64,000 nucleotides of DNA from Pterobdella sp. o SKG-2022 (taxonomy: Eukaryota; Annelida; Clitellata; Hirudinida; Piscicolidae), in contig CAXIVU010000056.1 in the NCBI GenBank assembly GCA_964035795.1, positions 1-64,000 on the forward strand, given 5' to 3'. A program made the translations under genes and the position numbers. The first letter of the stretch is position 1. Each line of letters begins with the position of its first letter. Below the pieces are notes generated by a model, which was not told the DNA's origin, did no database searches, and worked only from the letters and a program-made list of their open reading frames with translations. Below, one piece after another: positions 15,001-30,000 of this stretch.

Positions 15001-18000
15001 ACGACAGAAATGTTGTCTAAATCTACGCCAACAGTTACTACTGTAGAAACAACAACGCCAACTACAATTTCTGTAACAACAACTTCATTGGCTACAGCTA
15101 CAACAGTTTCGACAACGATTGCAACATCAACGCAAACAACAACTGTTATTATGACAACAACGACAGAAATGTTGTCTAAATCTACGCCAACAGTTACTAC
15201 TGTAGAAACAACAACGCCAACTACAATAACTGTAACAACAACTTCATTGGCTACAGCTACAACAGTTTCGACAACGATTGCAACATCAACGCAAACAACA
15301 ACTGTTATTATGACAACAACGACAGAAATGTTGTCTAAATCTACGCCAACAGTTACTACTGTAGAAACAACAACGCCAACTACAATTACTGTAACAACAA
15401 CTTCATTGGCTACAGCTACAACAGTTTCGACAACGATTGCAACATCAACGCAAACAACAACTGTTATTATGACAACAACGACAGAAATGTTGTCTAAATC
15501 TACGCCAACAGTTACTACTGTAGAAACAACAACGCCAACTACAATAACTGTAACAACAACTTCATTGGCTACAGCTACAACAGTTTCGACAACGATTGCA
15601 ACATCAACGCAAACAACAACTGTTATTATGACAACAACGACAGAAATGTTGTCTAAATCTACGCCAACAGTTACTACTGTAGAAACAACAACGCCAACTA
15701 CAATAACTGTAACAACAACTTCATTGGCTACAGCTACAACAGTTTCGACAACGATTGCAACATCAACGCAAACAACAACTGTTATTATGACAACAACGAC
15801 AGAAATGTTGTCTAAATCTACGCCAACAGTTACTACTGTAGAAACAACAACGCCAACTACAATAACTGTAACAACAACTTCATTGGCTACAGCTACAACA
15901 GTTTCGACAACGATTGCAACATCAACGCAAACAACAACTGTTATTATGACAACAACGACAGAAATGTTGTCTAAATCTACGCCAACAGTTACTACTGTAG
16001 AAACAACAACGCCAACTACAATAACTGTAACAACAACTTCATTGGCTACAGCTACAACAGTTTCGACAACGATTGCAACATCAACGCAAACAACAACTGT
16101 TATTATGACAACAACGACAGAAATGTTGTCTAAATCTACGCCAACAGTTACTACTGTAGAAACAACAACGCCAACTACAATAACTGTAACAACAACTTCA
16201 TTGGCTACAGCTACAACAGTTTCGACAACGATTGCAACATCAACGCAAACAACAACTGTTATTATGACAACAACGACAGAAATGTTGTCTAAATCTACGC
16301 CAACAGTTACTACTGTAGAAACAACAACGCCAACTACAATATCTGTAACAACAACTTCATTGGCTACAGCTACAACAGTTTCGACAACGATTGCAACATC
16401 AACGCAAACAACAACTGTTATTATGACAACAACGACAGAAATGTTGTCTAAATCTACGCCAACAGTTACTACTGTAGAAACAACAACGCCAACTACAATA
16501 ACTGTAACAACAACTTCATTGGCTACAGCTACAACAGTTTCGACAACGATTGCAACATCAACGCAAACAACAACTGTTCGTATGACAACAACGACAGAAA
16601 TGTTGTCTAAATCTACGCCTACAGTTACTACTGTAGAAACAACAACGCCAACTACAATAACTGTAACAACAACTTCATTGGCTACAGCTACAACAGTTTC
16701 GACAACGATTGCAACATCAACGCAAACAACAACTGTTATTATGACAACAACGACAGAAATGTTGTCTAAATCTACGCCAACAGTTACTACTGTAGAAACA
16801 ACAACGCCAACTACAATAACTGTAACAACAACTTCATTGGCTACAGCTACAACAGTTTCGACAACGATTGCAACATCAACGCAAACAACAACTGTTATTA
16901 TGACAACAACGACAGAAATGTTGTCTAAATCTACGCCAACAGTTACTACTGTAGAAACAACAACGCCAACTACAATAACTGTAACAACAACTTCATTGGC
17001 TACAGCTACAACAGTTTCGACAACGATTGCAACATCAACGCAAACAACAACTGTTATTATGACAACAACGACAGAAATGTTGTCTAAATCTACGCCAACA
17101 GTTACTACTGTAGAAACAACAACGCCAACTACAATAACTGTAACAACAACTTCATTGGCTACAGCTACAACAGTTTCGACAACGATTGCAACATCAACGC
17201 AAACAACAACTGTTATTATGACAACAACGACAGAAATGTTGTCTAAATCTACGCCAACAGTTACTACTGTAGAAACAACAACGCCAACTACAATAACTGT
17301 AACAACAACTTCATTGGCTACAGCTACAACAGTTTCGACAACGATTGCAACATCAACGCAAACAACAACTGTTATTATGACAACAACGACAGAAATGTTG
17401 TCTAAATCTACGCCAACAGTTACTACTGTAGAAACAACAACGCCAACTACAATAACTGTAACAACAACTTCATTGGCTACAGCTACAACAGTTTCGACAA
17501 CGATTGCAACATCAACGCAAACAACAACTGTTATTATGACAACAACGACAGAAATGTTGTCTAAATCTACGCCAACAGTTACTACTGTAGAAACAACAAC
17601 GCCAACTACAATAACTGTAACAACAACTTCATTGGCTACAGCTACAACAGTTTCGACAACGATTGCAACATCAACGCAAACAACAACTGTTATTATGACA
17701 ACAACGACAGAAATGTTGTCTAAATCTACGCCAACAGTTACTACTGTAGAAACAACAACGCCAACTACAATAACTGTAACAACAACTTCATTGGCTACAG
17801 CTACAACAGTTTCGACAACGATTGCAACATCAACGCAAACAACAACTGTTATTATGACAACAACGACAGAAATGTTGTCTAAATCTACGCCAACAGTTAC
17901 TACTGTAGAAACAACAACGCCAACTACAATAACTGTAACAACAACTTCATTGGCTACAGCTACAACAGTTTCGACAACGATTGCAACATCAACGCAAACA

Positions 18001-21000
18001 ACAACTGTTATTATGACAACAACGACAGAAATGTTGTCTAAATCTACGCCAACAGTTACTACTGTAGAAACAACAACGCCAACTACAATAACTGTAACAA
18101 CAACTTCATTGGCTACAGCTACAACAGTTTCGACAACGATTGCAACATCAACGCAAACAACAACTGTTATTATGACAACAACGACAGAAATGTTGTCTAA
18201 ATCTACGCCAACAGTTACTACTGTAGAAACAACAACGCCAACTACAATAACTGTAACAACAACTTCATTGGCTACAGCTACAACAGTTTCGACAACGATT
18301 GCAACATCAACGCAAACAACAACTGTTATTATGACAACAACGACAGAAATGTTGTCTAAATCTACGCCAACAGTTACTACTGTAGAAACAACAACGCCAA
18401 CTACAATAACTGTAACAACAACTTCATTGGCTACAGCTACAACAGTTTCGACAACGATTGCAACATCAACGCAAACAACAACTGTTATTATGACAACAAC
18501 GACAGAAATGTTGTCTAAATCTACGCCAACAGTTACTACTGTAGAAACAACAACGCCAACTACAATTTCTGTAACAACAACTTCATTGGCTACAGCTACA
18601 ACAGTTTCGACAACGATTGCAACATCAACGCAAACAACAACTGTTATTATGACAACAACGACAGAAATGTTGTCTAAATCTACGCCAACAGTTACTACTG
18701 TAGAAACAACAACGCCAACTACAATAACTGTAACAACAACTTCATTGGCTACAGCTACAACAGTTTCGACAACGATTGCAACATCAACGCAAACAACAAC
18801 TGTTATTATGACAACAACGACAGAAATGTTGTCTAAATCTACGCCTACAGTTACTACTGTAGAAACAACAACGCCAACTACAATAACTGTAACAACAACT
18901 TCATTGGCTACAGCTACAACAGTTTCGACAACGATTGCAACATCAACGCAAACAACAACTGTTATTATGACAACAACGACAGAAATGTTGTCTAAATCTA
19001 CGCCAACAGTTACTACTGTAGAAACAACAACGCCAACTACAATAACTGTAACAACAACTTCATTGGCTACAGCTACAACAGTTTCGACAACGATTGCAAC
19101 ATCAACGCAAACAACAACTGTTATTATGACAACAACGACAGAAATGTTGTCTAAATCTACGCCAACAGTTACTACTGTAGAAACAACAACGCCAACTACA
19201 ATAACTGTAACAACAACTTCATTGGCTACAGCTACAACAGTTTCGACAACGATTGCAACATCAACGCAAACAACAACTGTTATTATGACAACAACGACAG
19301 AAATGTTGTCTAAATCTACGCCAACAGTTACTACTGTAGAAACAACAACGCCAACTACAATAACTGTAACAACAACTTCATTGGCTACAGCTACAACAGT
19401 TTCGACAACGATTGCAACATCAACGCAAACAACAACTGTTATTATGACAACAACGACAGAAATGTTGTCTAAATCTACGCCAACAGTTACTACTGTAGAA
19501 ACAACAACGCCAACTACAATAACTGTAACAACAACTTCATTGGCTACAGCTACAACAGTTTCGACAACGATTGCAACATCAACGCAAACAACAACTGTTA
19601 TTATGACAACAACGACAGAAATGTTGTCTAAATCTACGCCAACAGTTACTACTGTAGAAACAACAACGCCAACTACAATAACTGTAACAACAACTTCATT
19701 GGCTACAGCTACAACAGTTTCGACAACGATTGCAACATCAACGCAAACAACAACTGTTATTATGACAACAACGACAGAAATGTTGTCTAAATCTACGCCA
19801 ACAGTTACTACTGTAGAAACAACAACGCCAACTACAATAACTGTAACAACAACTTCATTGGCTACAGCTACAACAGTTTCGACAACGATTGCAACATCAA
19901 CGCAAACAACAACTGTTATTATGACAACAACGACAGAAATGTTGTCTAAATCTACGCCAACAGTTACTACTGTAGAAACAACAACGCCAACTACAATAAC
20001 TGTAACAACAACTTCATTGGCTACAGCTACAACAGTTTCGACAACGATTGCAACATCAACGCAAACAACAACTGTTATTATGACAACAACGACAGAAATG
20101 TTGTCTAAATCTACGCCAACAGTTACTACTGTAGAAACAACAACGCCAACTACAATAACTGTAACAACAACTTCATTGGCTACAGCTACAACAGTTTCGA
20201 CAACGATTGCAACATCAACGCAAACAACAACTGTTATTATGACAACAACGACAGAAATGTTGTCTAAATCTACGCCAACAGTTACTACTGTAGAAACAAC
20301 AACGCCAACTACAATAACTGTAACAACAACTTCATTGGCTACAGCTACAACAGTTTCGACAACGATTGCAACATCAACGCAAACAACAACTGTTATTATG
20401 ACAACAACGACAGAAATGTTGTCTAAATCTACGCCAACAGTTACTACTGTAGAAACAACAACGCCAACTACAATAACTGTAACAACAACTTCATTGGCTA
20501 CAGCTACAACAGTTTCGACAACGATTGCAACATCAACGCAAACAACAACTGTTATTATGACAACAACGACAGAAATGTTGTCTAAATCTACGCCAACAGT
20601 TACTACTGTAGAAACAACAACGCCAACTACAATAACTGTAACAACAACTTCATTGGCTACAGCTACAACAGTTTCGACAACGATTGCAACATCAACGCAA
20701 ACAACAACTGTTATTATGACAACAACGACAGAAATGTTGTCTAAATCTACGCCAACAGTTACTACTGTAGAAACAACAACGCCAACTACAATAACTGTAA
20801 GAACAACTTCATTGGCTACAGCTACAACAGTTTCGACAACGATTGCAACATCAACGCAAACAACAACTGTTATTATGACAACAACGACAGAAATGTTGTC
20901 TAAATCTACGCCAACAGTTACTACTGTAGAAACAACAACGCCAACTACAATAACTGTAACAACAACTTCATTGGCTACAGCTACAACAGTTTCGACAACG

Positions 21001-24000
21001 ATTGCAACATCAACGCAAACAACAACTGTTATTATGACAACAACGACAGAAATGTTGTCTAAATCTACGCCAACAGTTACTACTGTAGAAACAACAACGC
21101 CAACTACAATAACTGTAACAACAACTTCATTGGCTACAGCTACAACAGTTTCGACAACGATTGCAACATCAACGCAAACAACAACTGTTATTATGACAAC
21201 AACGACAGAAATGTTGTCTAAATCTACGCCAACAGTTACTACTGTAGAAACAACAACGCCAACTACAATAACTGTAACAACAACTTCATTGGCTACAGCT
21301 ACAACAGTTTCGACAACGATTGCAACATCAACGCAAACAACAACTGTTATTATGACAACAACGACAGAAATGTTGTCTAAATCTACGCCAACAGTTACTA
21401 CTGTAGAAACAACAACGCCAACTACAATAACTGTAACAACAACTTCATTGGCTACAGCTACAACAGTTTCGACAACGATTGCAACATCAACGCAAACAAC
21501 AACTGTTATTATGACAACAACGACAGAAATGTTGTCTAAATCTACGCCAACAGTTACTACTGTAGAAACAACAACGCCAACTACAATAACTGTAACAACA
21601 ACTTCATTGGCTACAGCTACAACAGTTTCGACAACGATTGCAACATCAACGCAAACAACAACTGTTATTATGACAACAACGACAGAAATGTTGTCTAAAT
21701 CTACGCCAACAGTTACTACTGTAGAAACAACAACGCCAACTACAATAACTGTAACAACAACTTCATTGGCTACAGCTACAACAGTTTCGACAACGATTGC
21801 AACATCAACGCAAACAACAACTGTTATTATGACAACAACGACAGAAATGTTGTCTAAATCTACGCCAACAGTTACTACTGTAGAAACAACAACGCCAACT
21901 ACAATAACTGTAACAACAACTTCATTGGCTACAGCTACAACAGTTTCGACAACGATTGCAACATCAACGCAAACAACAACTGTTATTATGACAACAACGA
22001 CAGAAATGTTGTCTAAATCTACGCCAACAGTTACTACTGTAGAAACAACAACGCCAACTACAATAACTGTAACAACAACTTCATTGGCTACAGCTACAAC
22101 AGTTTCGACAACGATTGCAACATCAACGCAAACAACAACTGTTATTATGACAACAACGACAGAAATGTTGTCTAAATCTACGCCAACAGTTACTACTGTA
22201 GAAACAACAACGCCAACTACAATAACTGTAACAACAACTTCATTGGCTACAGCTACAACAGTTTCGACAACGATTGCAACATCAACGCAAACAACAACTG
22301 TTATTATGACAACAACGACAGAAATGTTGTCTAAATCTACGCCAACAGTTACTACTGTAGAAACAACAACGCCAACTACAATAACTGTAACAACAACTTC
22401 ATTGGCTACAGCTACAACAGTTTCGACAACGATTGCAACATCAACGCAAACAACAACTGTTATTATGACAACAACGACAGAAATGTTGTCTAAATCTACG
22501 CCAACAGTTACTACTGTAGAAACAACAACGCCAACTACAATAACTGTAACAACAACTTCATTGGCTACAGCTACAACAGTTTCGACAACGATTGCAACAT
22601 CAACGCAAACAACAACTGTTATTATGACAACAACGACAGAAATGTTGTCTAAATCTACGCCAACAGTTACTACTGTAGAAACAACAACGCCAACTACAAT
22701 AACTGTAACAACAACTTCATTGGCTACAGCTACAACAGTTTCGACAACGATTGCAACATCAACGCAAACAACAACTGTTATTATGACAACAACGACAGAA
22801 ATGTTGTCTAAATCTACGCCAACAGTTACTACTGTAGAAACAACAACGCCAACTACAATAACTGTAACAACAACTTCATTGGCTACAGCTACAACAGTTT
22901 CGACAACGATTGCAACATCAACGCAAACAACAACTGTTATTATGACAACAACGACAGAAATGTTGTCTAAATCTACGCCAACAGTTACTACTGTAGAAAC
23001 AACAACGCCAACTACAATAACTGTAACAACAACTTCATTGGCTACAGCTACAACAGTTTCGACAACGATTGCAACATCAACGCAAACAACAACTGTTATT
23101 ATGACAACAACGACAGAAATGTTGTCTAAATCTACGCCAACAGTTACTACTGTAGAAACAACAACGCCAACTACAATAACTGTAACAACAACTTCATTGG
23201 CTACAGCTACAACAGTTTCGACAACGATTGCAACATCAACGCAAACAACAACTGTTATTATGACAACAACGACAGAAATGTTGTCTAAATCTACGCCAAC
23301 AGTTACTACTGTAGAAACAACAACGCCAACTACAATAACTGTAACAACAACTTCATTGGCTACAGCTACAACAGTTTCGACAACGATTGCAACATCAACG
23401 CAAACAACAACTGTTATTATGACAACAACGACAGAAATGTTGTCTAAATCTACGCCAACAGTTACTACTGTAGAAACAACAACGCCAACTACAATAACTG
23501 TAACAACAACTTCATTGGCTACAGCTACAACAGTTTCGACAACGATTGCAACATCAACGCAAACAACAACTGTTATTATGACAACAACGACAGAAATGTT
23601 GTCTAAATCTACGCCAACAGTTACTACTGTAGAAACAACAACGCCAACTACAATAACTGTAACAACAACTTCATTGGCTACAGCTACAACAGTTTCGACA
23701 ACGATTGCAACATCAACGCAAACAACAACTGTTATTATGACAACAACGACAGAAATGTTGTCTAAATCTACGCCAACAGTTACTACTGTAGAAACAACAA
23801 CGCCAACTACAATAACTGTAACAACAACTTCATTGGCTACAGCTACAACAGTTTCGACAACGATTGCAACATCAACGCAAACAACAACTGTTATTATGAC
23901 AACAACGACAGAAATGTTGTCTAAATCTACGCCAACAGTTACTACTGTAGAAACAACAACGCCAACTACAATAACTGTAACAACAACTTCATTGGCTACA

Positions 24001-27000
24001 GCTACAACAGTTTCGACAACGATTGCAACATCAACGCAAACAACAACTGTTATTATGACAACAACGACAGAAATGTTGTCTAAATCTACGCCAACAGTTA
24101 CTACTGTAGAAACAACAACGCCAACTACAATAACTGTAACAACAACTTCATTGGCTACAGCTACAACAGTTTCGACAACGATTGCAACATCAACGCAAAC
24201 AACAACTGTTATTATGACAACAACGACAGAAATGTTGTCTAAATCTACGCCAACAGTTACTACTGTAGAAACAACAACGCCAACTACAATAACTGTAACA
24301 ACAACTTCATTGGCTACAGCTACAACAGTTTCGACAACGATTGCAACATCAACGCAAACAACAACTGTTATTATGACAACAACGACAGAAATGTTGTCTA
24401 AATCTACGCCAACAGTTACTACTGTAGAAACAACAACGCCAACTACAATAACTGTAACAACAACTTCATTGGCTACAGCTACAACAGTTTCGACAACGAT
24501 TGCAACATCAACGCAAACAACAACTGTTATTATGACAACAACGACAGAAATGTTGTCTAAATCTACGCCAACAGTTACTACTGTAGAAACAACAACGCCA
24601 ACTACAATAACTGTAACAACAACTTCATTGGCTACAGCTACAACAGTTTCGACAACGATTGCAACATCAACGCAAACAACAACTGTTATTATGACAACAA
24701 CGACAGAAATGTTGTCTAAATCTACGCCAACAGTTACTACTGTAGAAACAACAACGCCAACTACAATAACTGTAACAACAACTTCATTGGCTACAGCTAC
24801 AACAGTTTCGACAACGATTGCAACATCAACGCAAACAACAACTGTTATTATGACAACAACGACAGAAATGTTGTCTAAATCTACGCCAACAGTTACTACT
24901 GTAGAAACAACAACGCCAACTACAATAACTGTAACAACAACTTCATTGGCTACAGCTACAACAGTTTCGACAACGATTGCAACATCAACGCAAACAACAA
25001 CTGTTATTATGACAACAACGACAGAAATGTTGTCTAAATCTACGCCAACAGTTACTACTGTAGAAACAACAACGCCAACTACAATAACTGTAACAACAAC
25101 TTCATTGGCTACAGCTACAACAGTTTCGACAACGATTGCAACATCAACGCAAACAACAACTGTTATTATGACAACAACGACAGAAATGTTGTCTAAATCT
25201 ACGCCAACAGTTACTACTGTAGAAACAACAACGCCAACTACAATAACTGTAACAACAACTTCATTGGCTACAGCTACAACAGTTTCGACAACGATTGCAA
25301 CATCAACGCAAACAACAACTGTTATTATGACAACAACGACAGAAATGTTGTCTAAATCTACGCCAACAGTTACTACTGTAGAAACAACAACGCCAACTAC
25401 AATAACTGTAACAACAACTTCATTGGCTACAGCTACAACAGTTTCGACAACGATTGCAACATCAACGCAAACAACAACTGTTATTATGACAACAACGACA
25501 GAAATGTTGTCTAAATCTACGCCAACAGTTACTACTGTAGAAACAACAACGCCAACTACAATAACTGTAACAACAACTTCATTGGCTACAGCTACAACAG
25601 TTTCGACAACGATTGCAACATCAACGCAAACAACAACTGTTATTATGACAACAACGACAGAAATGTTGTCTAAATCTACGCCAACAGTTACTACTGTAGA
25701 AACAACAACGCCAACTACAATAACTGTAACAACAACTTCATTGGCTACAGCTACAACAGTTTCGACAACGATTGCAACATCAACGCAAACAACAACTGTT
25801 ATTATGACAACAACGACAGAAATGTTGTCTAAATCTACGCCAACAGTTACTACTGTAGAAACAACAACGCCAACTACAATAACTGTAACAACAACTTCAT
25901 TGGCTACAGCTACAACAGTTTCGACAACGATTGCAACATCAACGCAAACAACAACTGTTATTATGACAACAACGACAGAAATGTTGTCTAAATCTACGCC
26001 AACAGTTACTACTGTAGAAACAACAACGCCAACTACAATAACTGTAAGAACAACTTCATTGGCTACAGCTACAACAGTTTCGACAACGATTGCAACATCA
26101 ACGCAAACAACAACTGTTATTATGACAACAACGACAGAAATGTTGTCTAAATCTACGCCAACAGTTACTACTGTAGAAACAACAACGCCAACTACAATAA
26201 CTGTAACAACAACTTCATTGGCTACAGCTACAACAGTTTCGACAACGATTGCAACATCAACGCAAACAACAACTGTTATTATGACAACAACGACAGAAAT
26301 GTTGTCTAAATCTACGCCAACAGTTACTACTGTAGAAACAACAACGCCAACTACAATAACTGTAACAACAACTTCATTGGCTACAGCTACAACAGTTTCG
26401 ACAACGATTGCAACATCAACGCAAACAACAACTGTTATTATGACAACAACGACAGAAATGTTGTCTAAATCTACGCCAACAGTTACTACTGTAGAAACAA
26501 CAACGCCAACTACAATAACTGTAACAACAACTTCATTGGCTACAGCTACAACAGTTTCGACAACGATTGCAACATCAACGCAAACAACAACTGTTATTAT
26601 GACAACAACGACAGAAATGTTGTCTAAATCTACGCCAACAGTTACTACTGTAGAAACAACAACGCCAACTACAATAACTGTAACAACAACTTCATTGGCT
26701 ACAGCTACAACAGTTTCGACAACGATTGCAACATCAACGCAAATAACAACTGTTATTATGACAACAACGACAGAAATGTTGTCTAAATCTACGCCAACAG
26801 TTACTACTGTAGAAACAACAACGCCAACTACAATAACTGTAAGAACAACTTCATTGGCTACAGCTACAACAGTTTCGACAACGATTGCAACATCAACGCA
26901 AACAACAACTGTTATTATGACAACAACGACAGAAATGTTGTCTAAATCTACGCCAACAGTTACTACTGTAGAAACAACAACGCCAACTACAATAACTGTA

Positions 27001-30000
27001 AGAACAACTTCATTGGCTACAGCTACAACAGTTTCGACAACGATTGCAACATCAACGCAAACAACAACTGTTATTATGACAACAACGACAGAAATGTTGT
27101 CTAAATCTACGCCAACAGTTACTACTGTAGAAACAACAACGCCAACTACAATAACTGTAACAACAACTTCATTGGCTACAGCTACAACAGTTTCGACAAC
27201 GATTGCAACATCAACGCAAACAACAACTGTTATTATGACAACAACGACAGAAATGTTGTCTAAATCTACGCCAACAGTTACTACTGTAGAAACAACAACG
27301 CCAACTACAATAACTGTAAGAACAACTTCATTGGCTACAGCTACAACAGTTTCGACAACGATTGCAACATCAACGCAAACAACAACTGTTATTATGACAA
27401 CAACGACAGAAATGTTGTTTAAATCTACGCCAACAGTTACTACTGTAGAAACAACAACGCCAACTACAATAACTGTAACAACAACTTCATTGGCTACAGC
27501 TACAACAGTTTCGACAACGATTGCAACATCAACGCAAATAACAACTGTTATTATGACAACAACGACAGAAATGTTGTCTAAATCTACGCCAACAGTTACT
27601 ACTGTAGAAACAACAACGCCAACTACAATAACTGTAAGAACAACTTCATTGGCTACAGCTACAACAGTTTCGACAACGATTGCAACATCAACGCAAACAA
27701 CAACTGTTATTATGACAACAACGACAGAAATGTTGTCTAAATCTACGCCAACAGTTACTACTGTAGAAACAACAACGCCAACTACAATAACTGTAACAAC
27801 AACTTCATTGGCTACAGCTACAACAGTTTCGACAACGATTGCAACATCAACGCAAACAACAACTGTTATTATGACAACAACGACAGAAATGTTGTCTAAA
27901 TCTACGCCAACAGTTACTACTGTAGAAACAACAACGCCAACTACAATAACTGTAACAACAACTTCATTGGCTACAGCTACAACAGTTTCGACAACGATTG
28001 CAACATCAACGCAAACAACAACTGTTATTATGACAACAACGACAGAAATGTTGTCTAAATCTACGCCAACAGTTACTACTGTAGAAACAACAACGCCAAC
28101 TACAATAACTGTAAGAACAACTTCATTGGCTACAGCTACAACAGTTTCGACAACGATTGCAACATCAACGCAAACAACAACTGTTATTATGACAACAACG
28201 ACAGAAATGTTGTCTAAATCTACGCCAACAGTTACTACTGTAGAAACAACAACGCCAACTACAATAACTGTAACAACAACTTCATTGGCTACAGCTACAA
28301 CAGTTTCGACAACGATTGCAACATCAACGCAAACAACAACTGTTATTATGACAACAACGACAGAAATGTTGTCTAAATCTACGCCAACAGTTACTACTGT
28401 AGAAACAACAACGCCAACTACAATAACTGTAACAACAACTTCATTGGCTACAGCTACAACAGTTTCGACAACGATTGCAACATCAACGCAAACAACAACT
28501 GTTATTATGACAACAACGACAGAAATGTTGTCTAAATCTACGCCAACAGTTACTACTGTAGAAACAACAACGCCAACTACAATAACTGTAACAACAACTT
28601 CATTGGCTACAGCTACAACAGTTTCGACAACGATTGCAACATCAACGCAAACAACAACTGTTATTATGACAACAACGACAGAAATGTTGTCTAAATCTAC
28701 GCCAACAGTTACTACTGTAGAAACAACAACGCCAACTACAATAACTGTAACAACAACTTCATTGGCTACAGCTACAACAGTTTCGACAACGATTGCAACA
28801 TCAACGCAAACAACAACTGTTATTATGACAACAACGACAGAAATGTTGTCTAAATCTACGCCAACAGTTACTACTGTAGAAACAACAACGCCAACTACAA
28901 TAACTGTAACAACAACTTCATTGGCTACAGCTACAACAGTTTCGACAACGATTGCAACATCAACGCAAACAACAACTGTTATTATGACAACAACGACAGA
29001 AATGTTGTCTAAATCTACGCCAACAGTTACTACTGTAGAAACAACAACGCCAACTACAATAACTGTAAGAACAACTTCATTGGCTACAGCTACAACAGTT
29101 TCGACAACGATTGCAACATCAACGCAAACAACAACTGTTATTATGACAACAACGACAGAAATGTTGTCTAAATCTACGCCAACAGTTACTACTGTAGAAA
29201 CAACAACGCCAACTACAATAACTGTAAGAACAACTTCATTGGCTACAGCTACAACAGTTTCGACAACGATTGCAACATCAACGCAAACAACAACTGTTAT
29301 TATGACAACAACGACAGAAATGTTGTCTAAATCTACGCCAACAGTTACTACTGTAGAAACAACAACGCCAACTACAATAACTGTAACAACAACTTCATTG
29401 GCTACAGCTACAACAGTTTCGACAACGATTGCAACATCAACGCAAACAACAACTGTTATTATGACAACAACGACAGAAATGTTGTCTAAATCTACGCCAA
29501 CAGTTACTACTGTAGAAACAACAACGCCAACTACAATAACTGTAACAACAACTTCATTGGCTACAGCTACAACAGTTTCGACAACGATTGCAACATCAAC
29601 GCAAACAACAACTGTTATTATGACAACAACGACAGAAATGTTGTCTAAATCTACGCCAACAGTTACTACTGTAGAAACAACAACGCCAACTACAATAACT
29701 GTAACAACAACTTCATTGGCTACAGCTACAACAGTTTCGACAACGATTGCAACATCAACGCAAACAACAACTGTTATTATGACAACAACGACAGAAATGT
29801 TGTCTAAATCTACGCCAACAGTTACTACTGTAGAAACAACAACGCCAACTACAATAACTGTAACAACAACTTCATTGGCTACAGCTACAACAGTTTCGAC
29901 AACGATTGCAACATCAACGCAAACAACAACTGTTATTATGACAACAACGACAGAAATGTTGTCTAAATCTACGCCAACAGTTACTACTGTAGAAACAACA

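Larger units (their letters stand above)
1..16740 (+). repeat. Array zone 1: substitution-rich units with shuffled variant blocks (units 1-105)
   Basis: Roughly a third of these units carry ATTTCT (Ile-Ser) in place of ATAACT (Ile-Thr) at codons 26-27. Other recurrent variants are ATT to CGT at the last codon (Ile to Arg, for example at 838, 3859 and 16579), CCA to CCT or CCG, ACA to AGA at codon 29, GAA to AAA at codon 19, and GTT to TTT at codon 39 (units 13, 44, 65, 84). Variants recur in the same local orders at offsets of whole units, as expected from block duplication by unequal exchange or gene conversion. I saw no indels in this zone. Confidence 0.85.
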
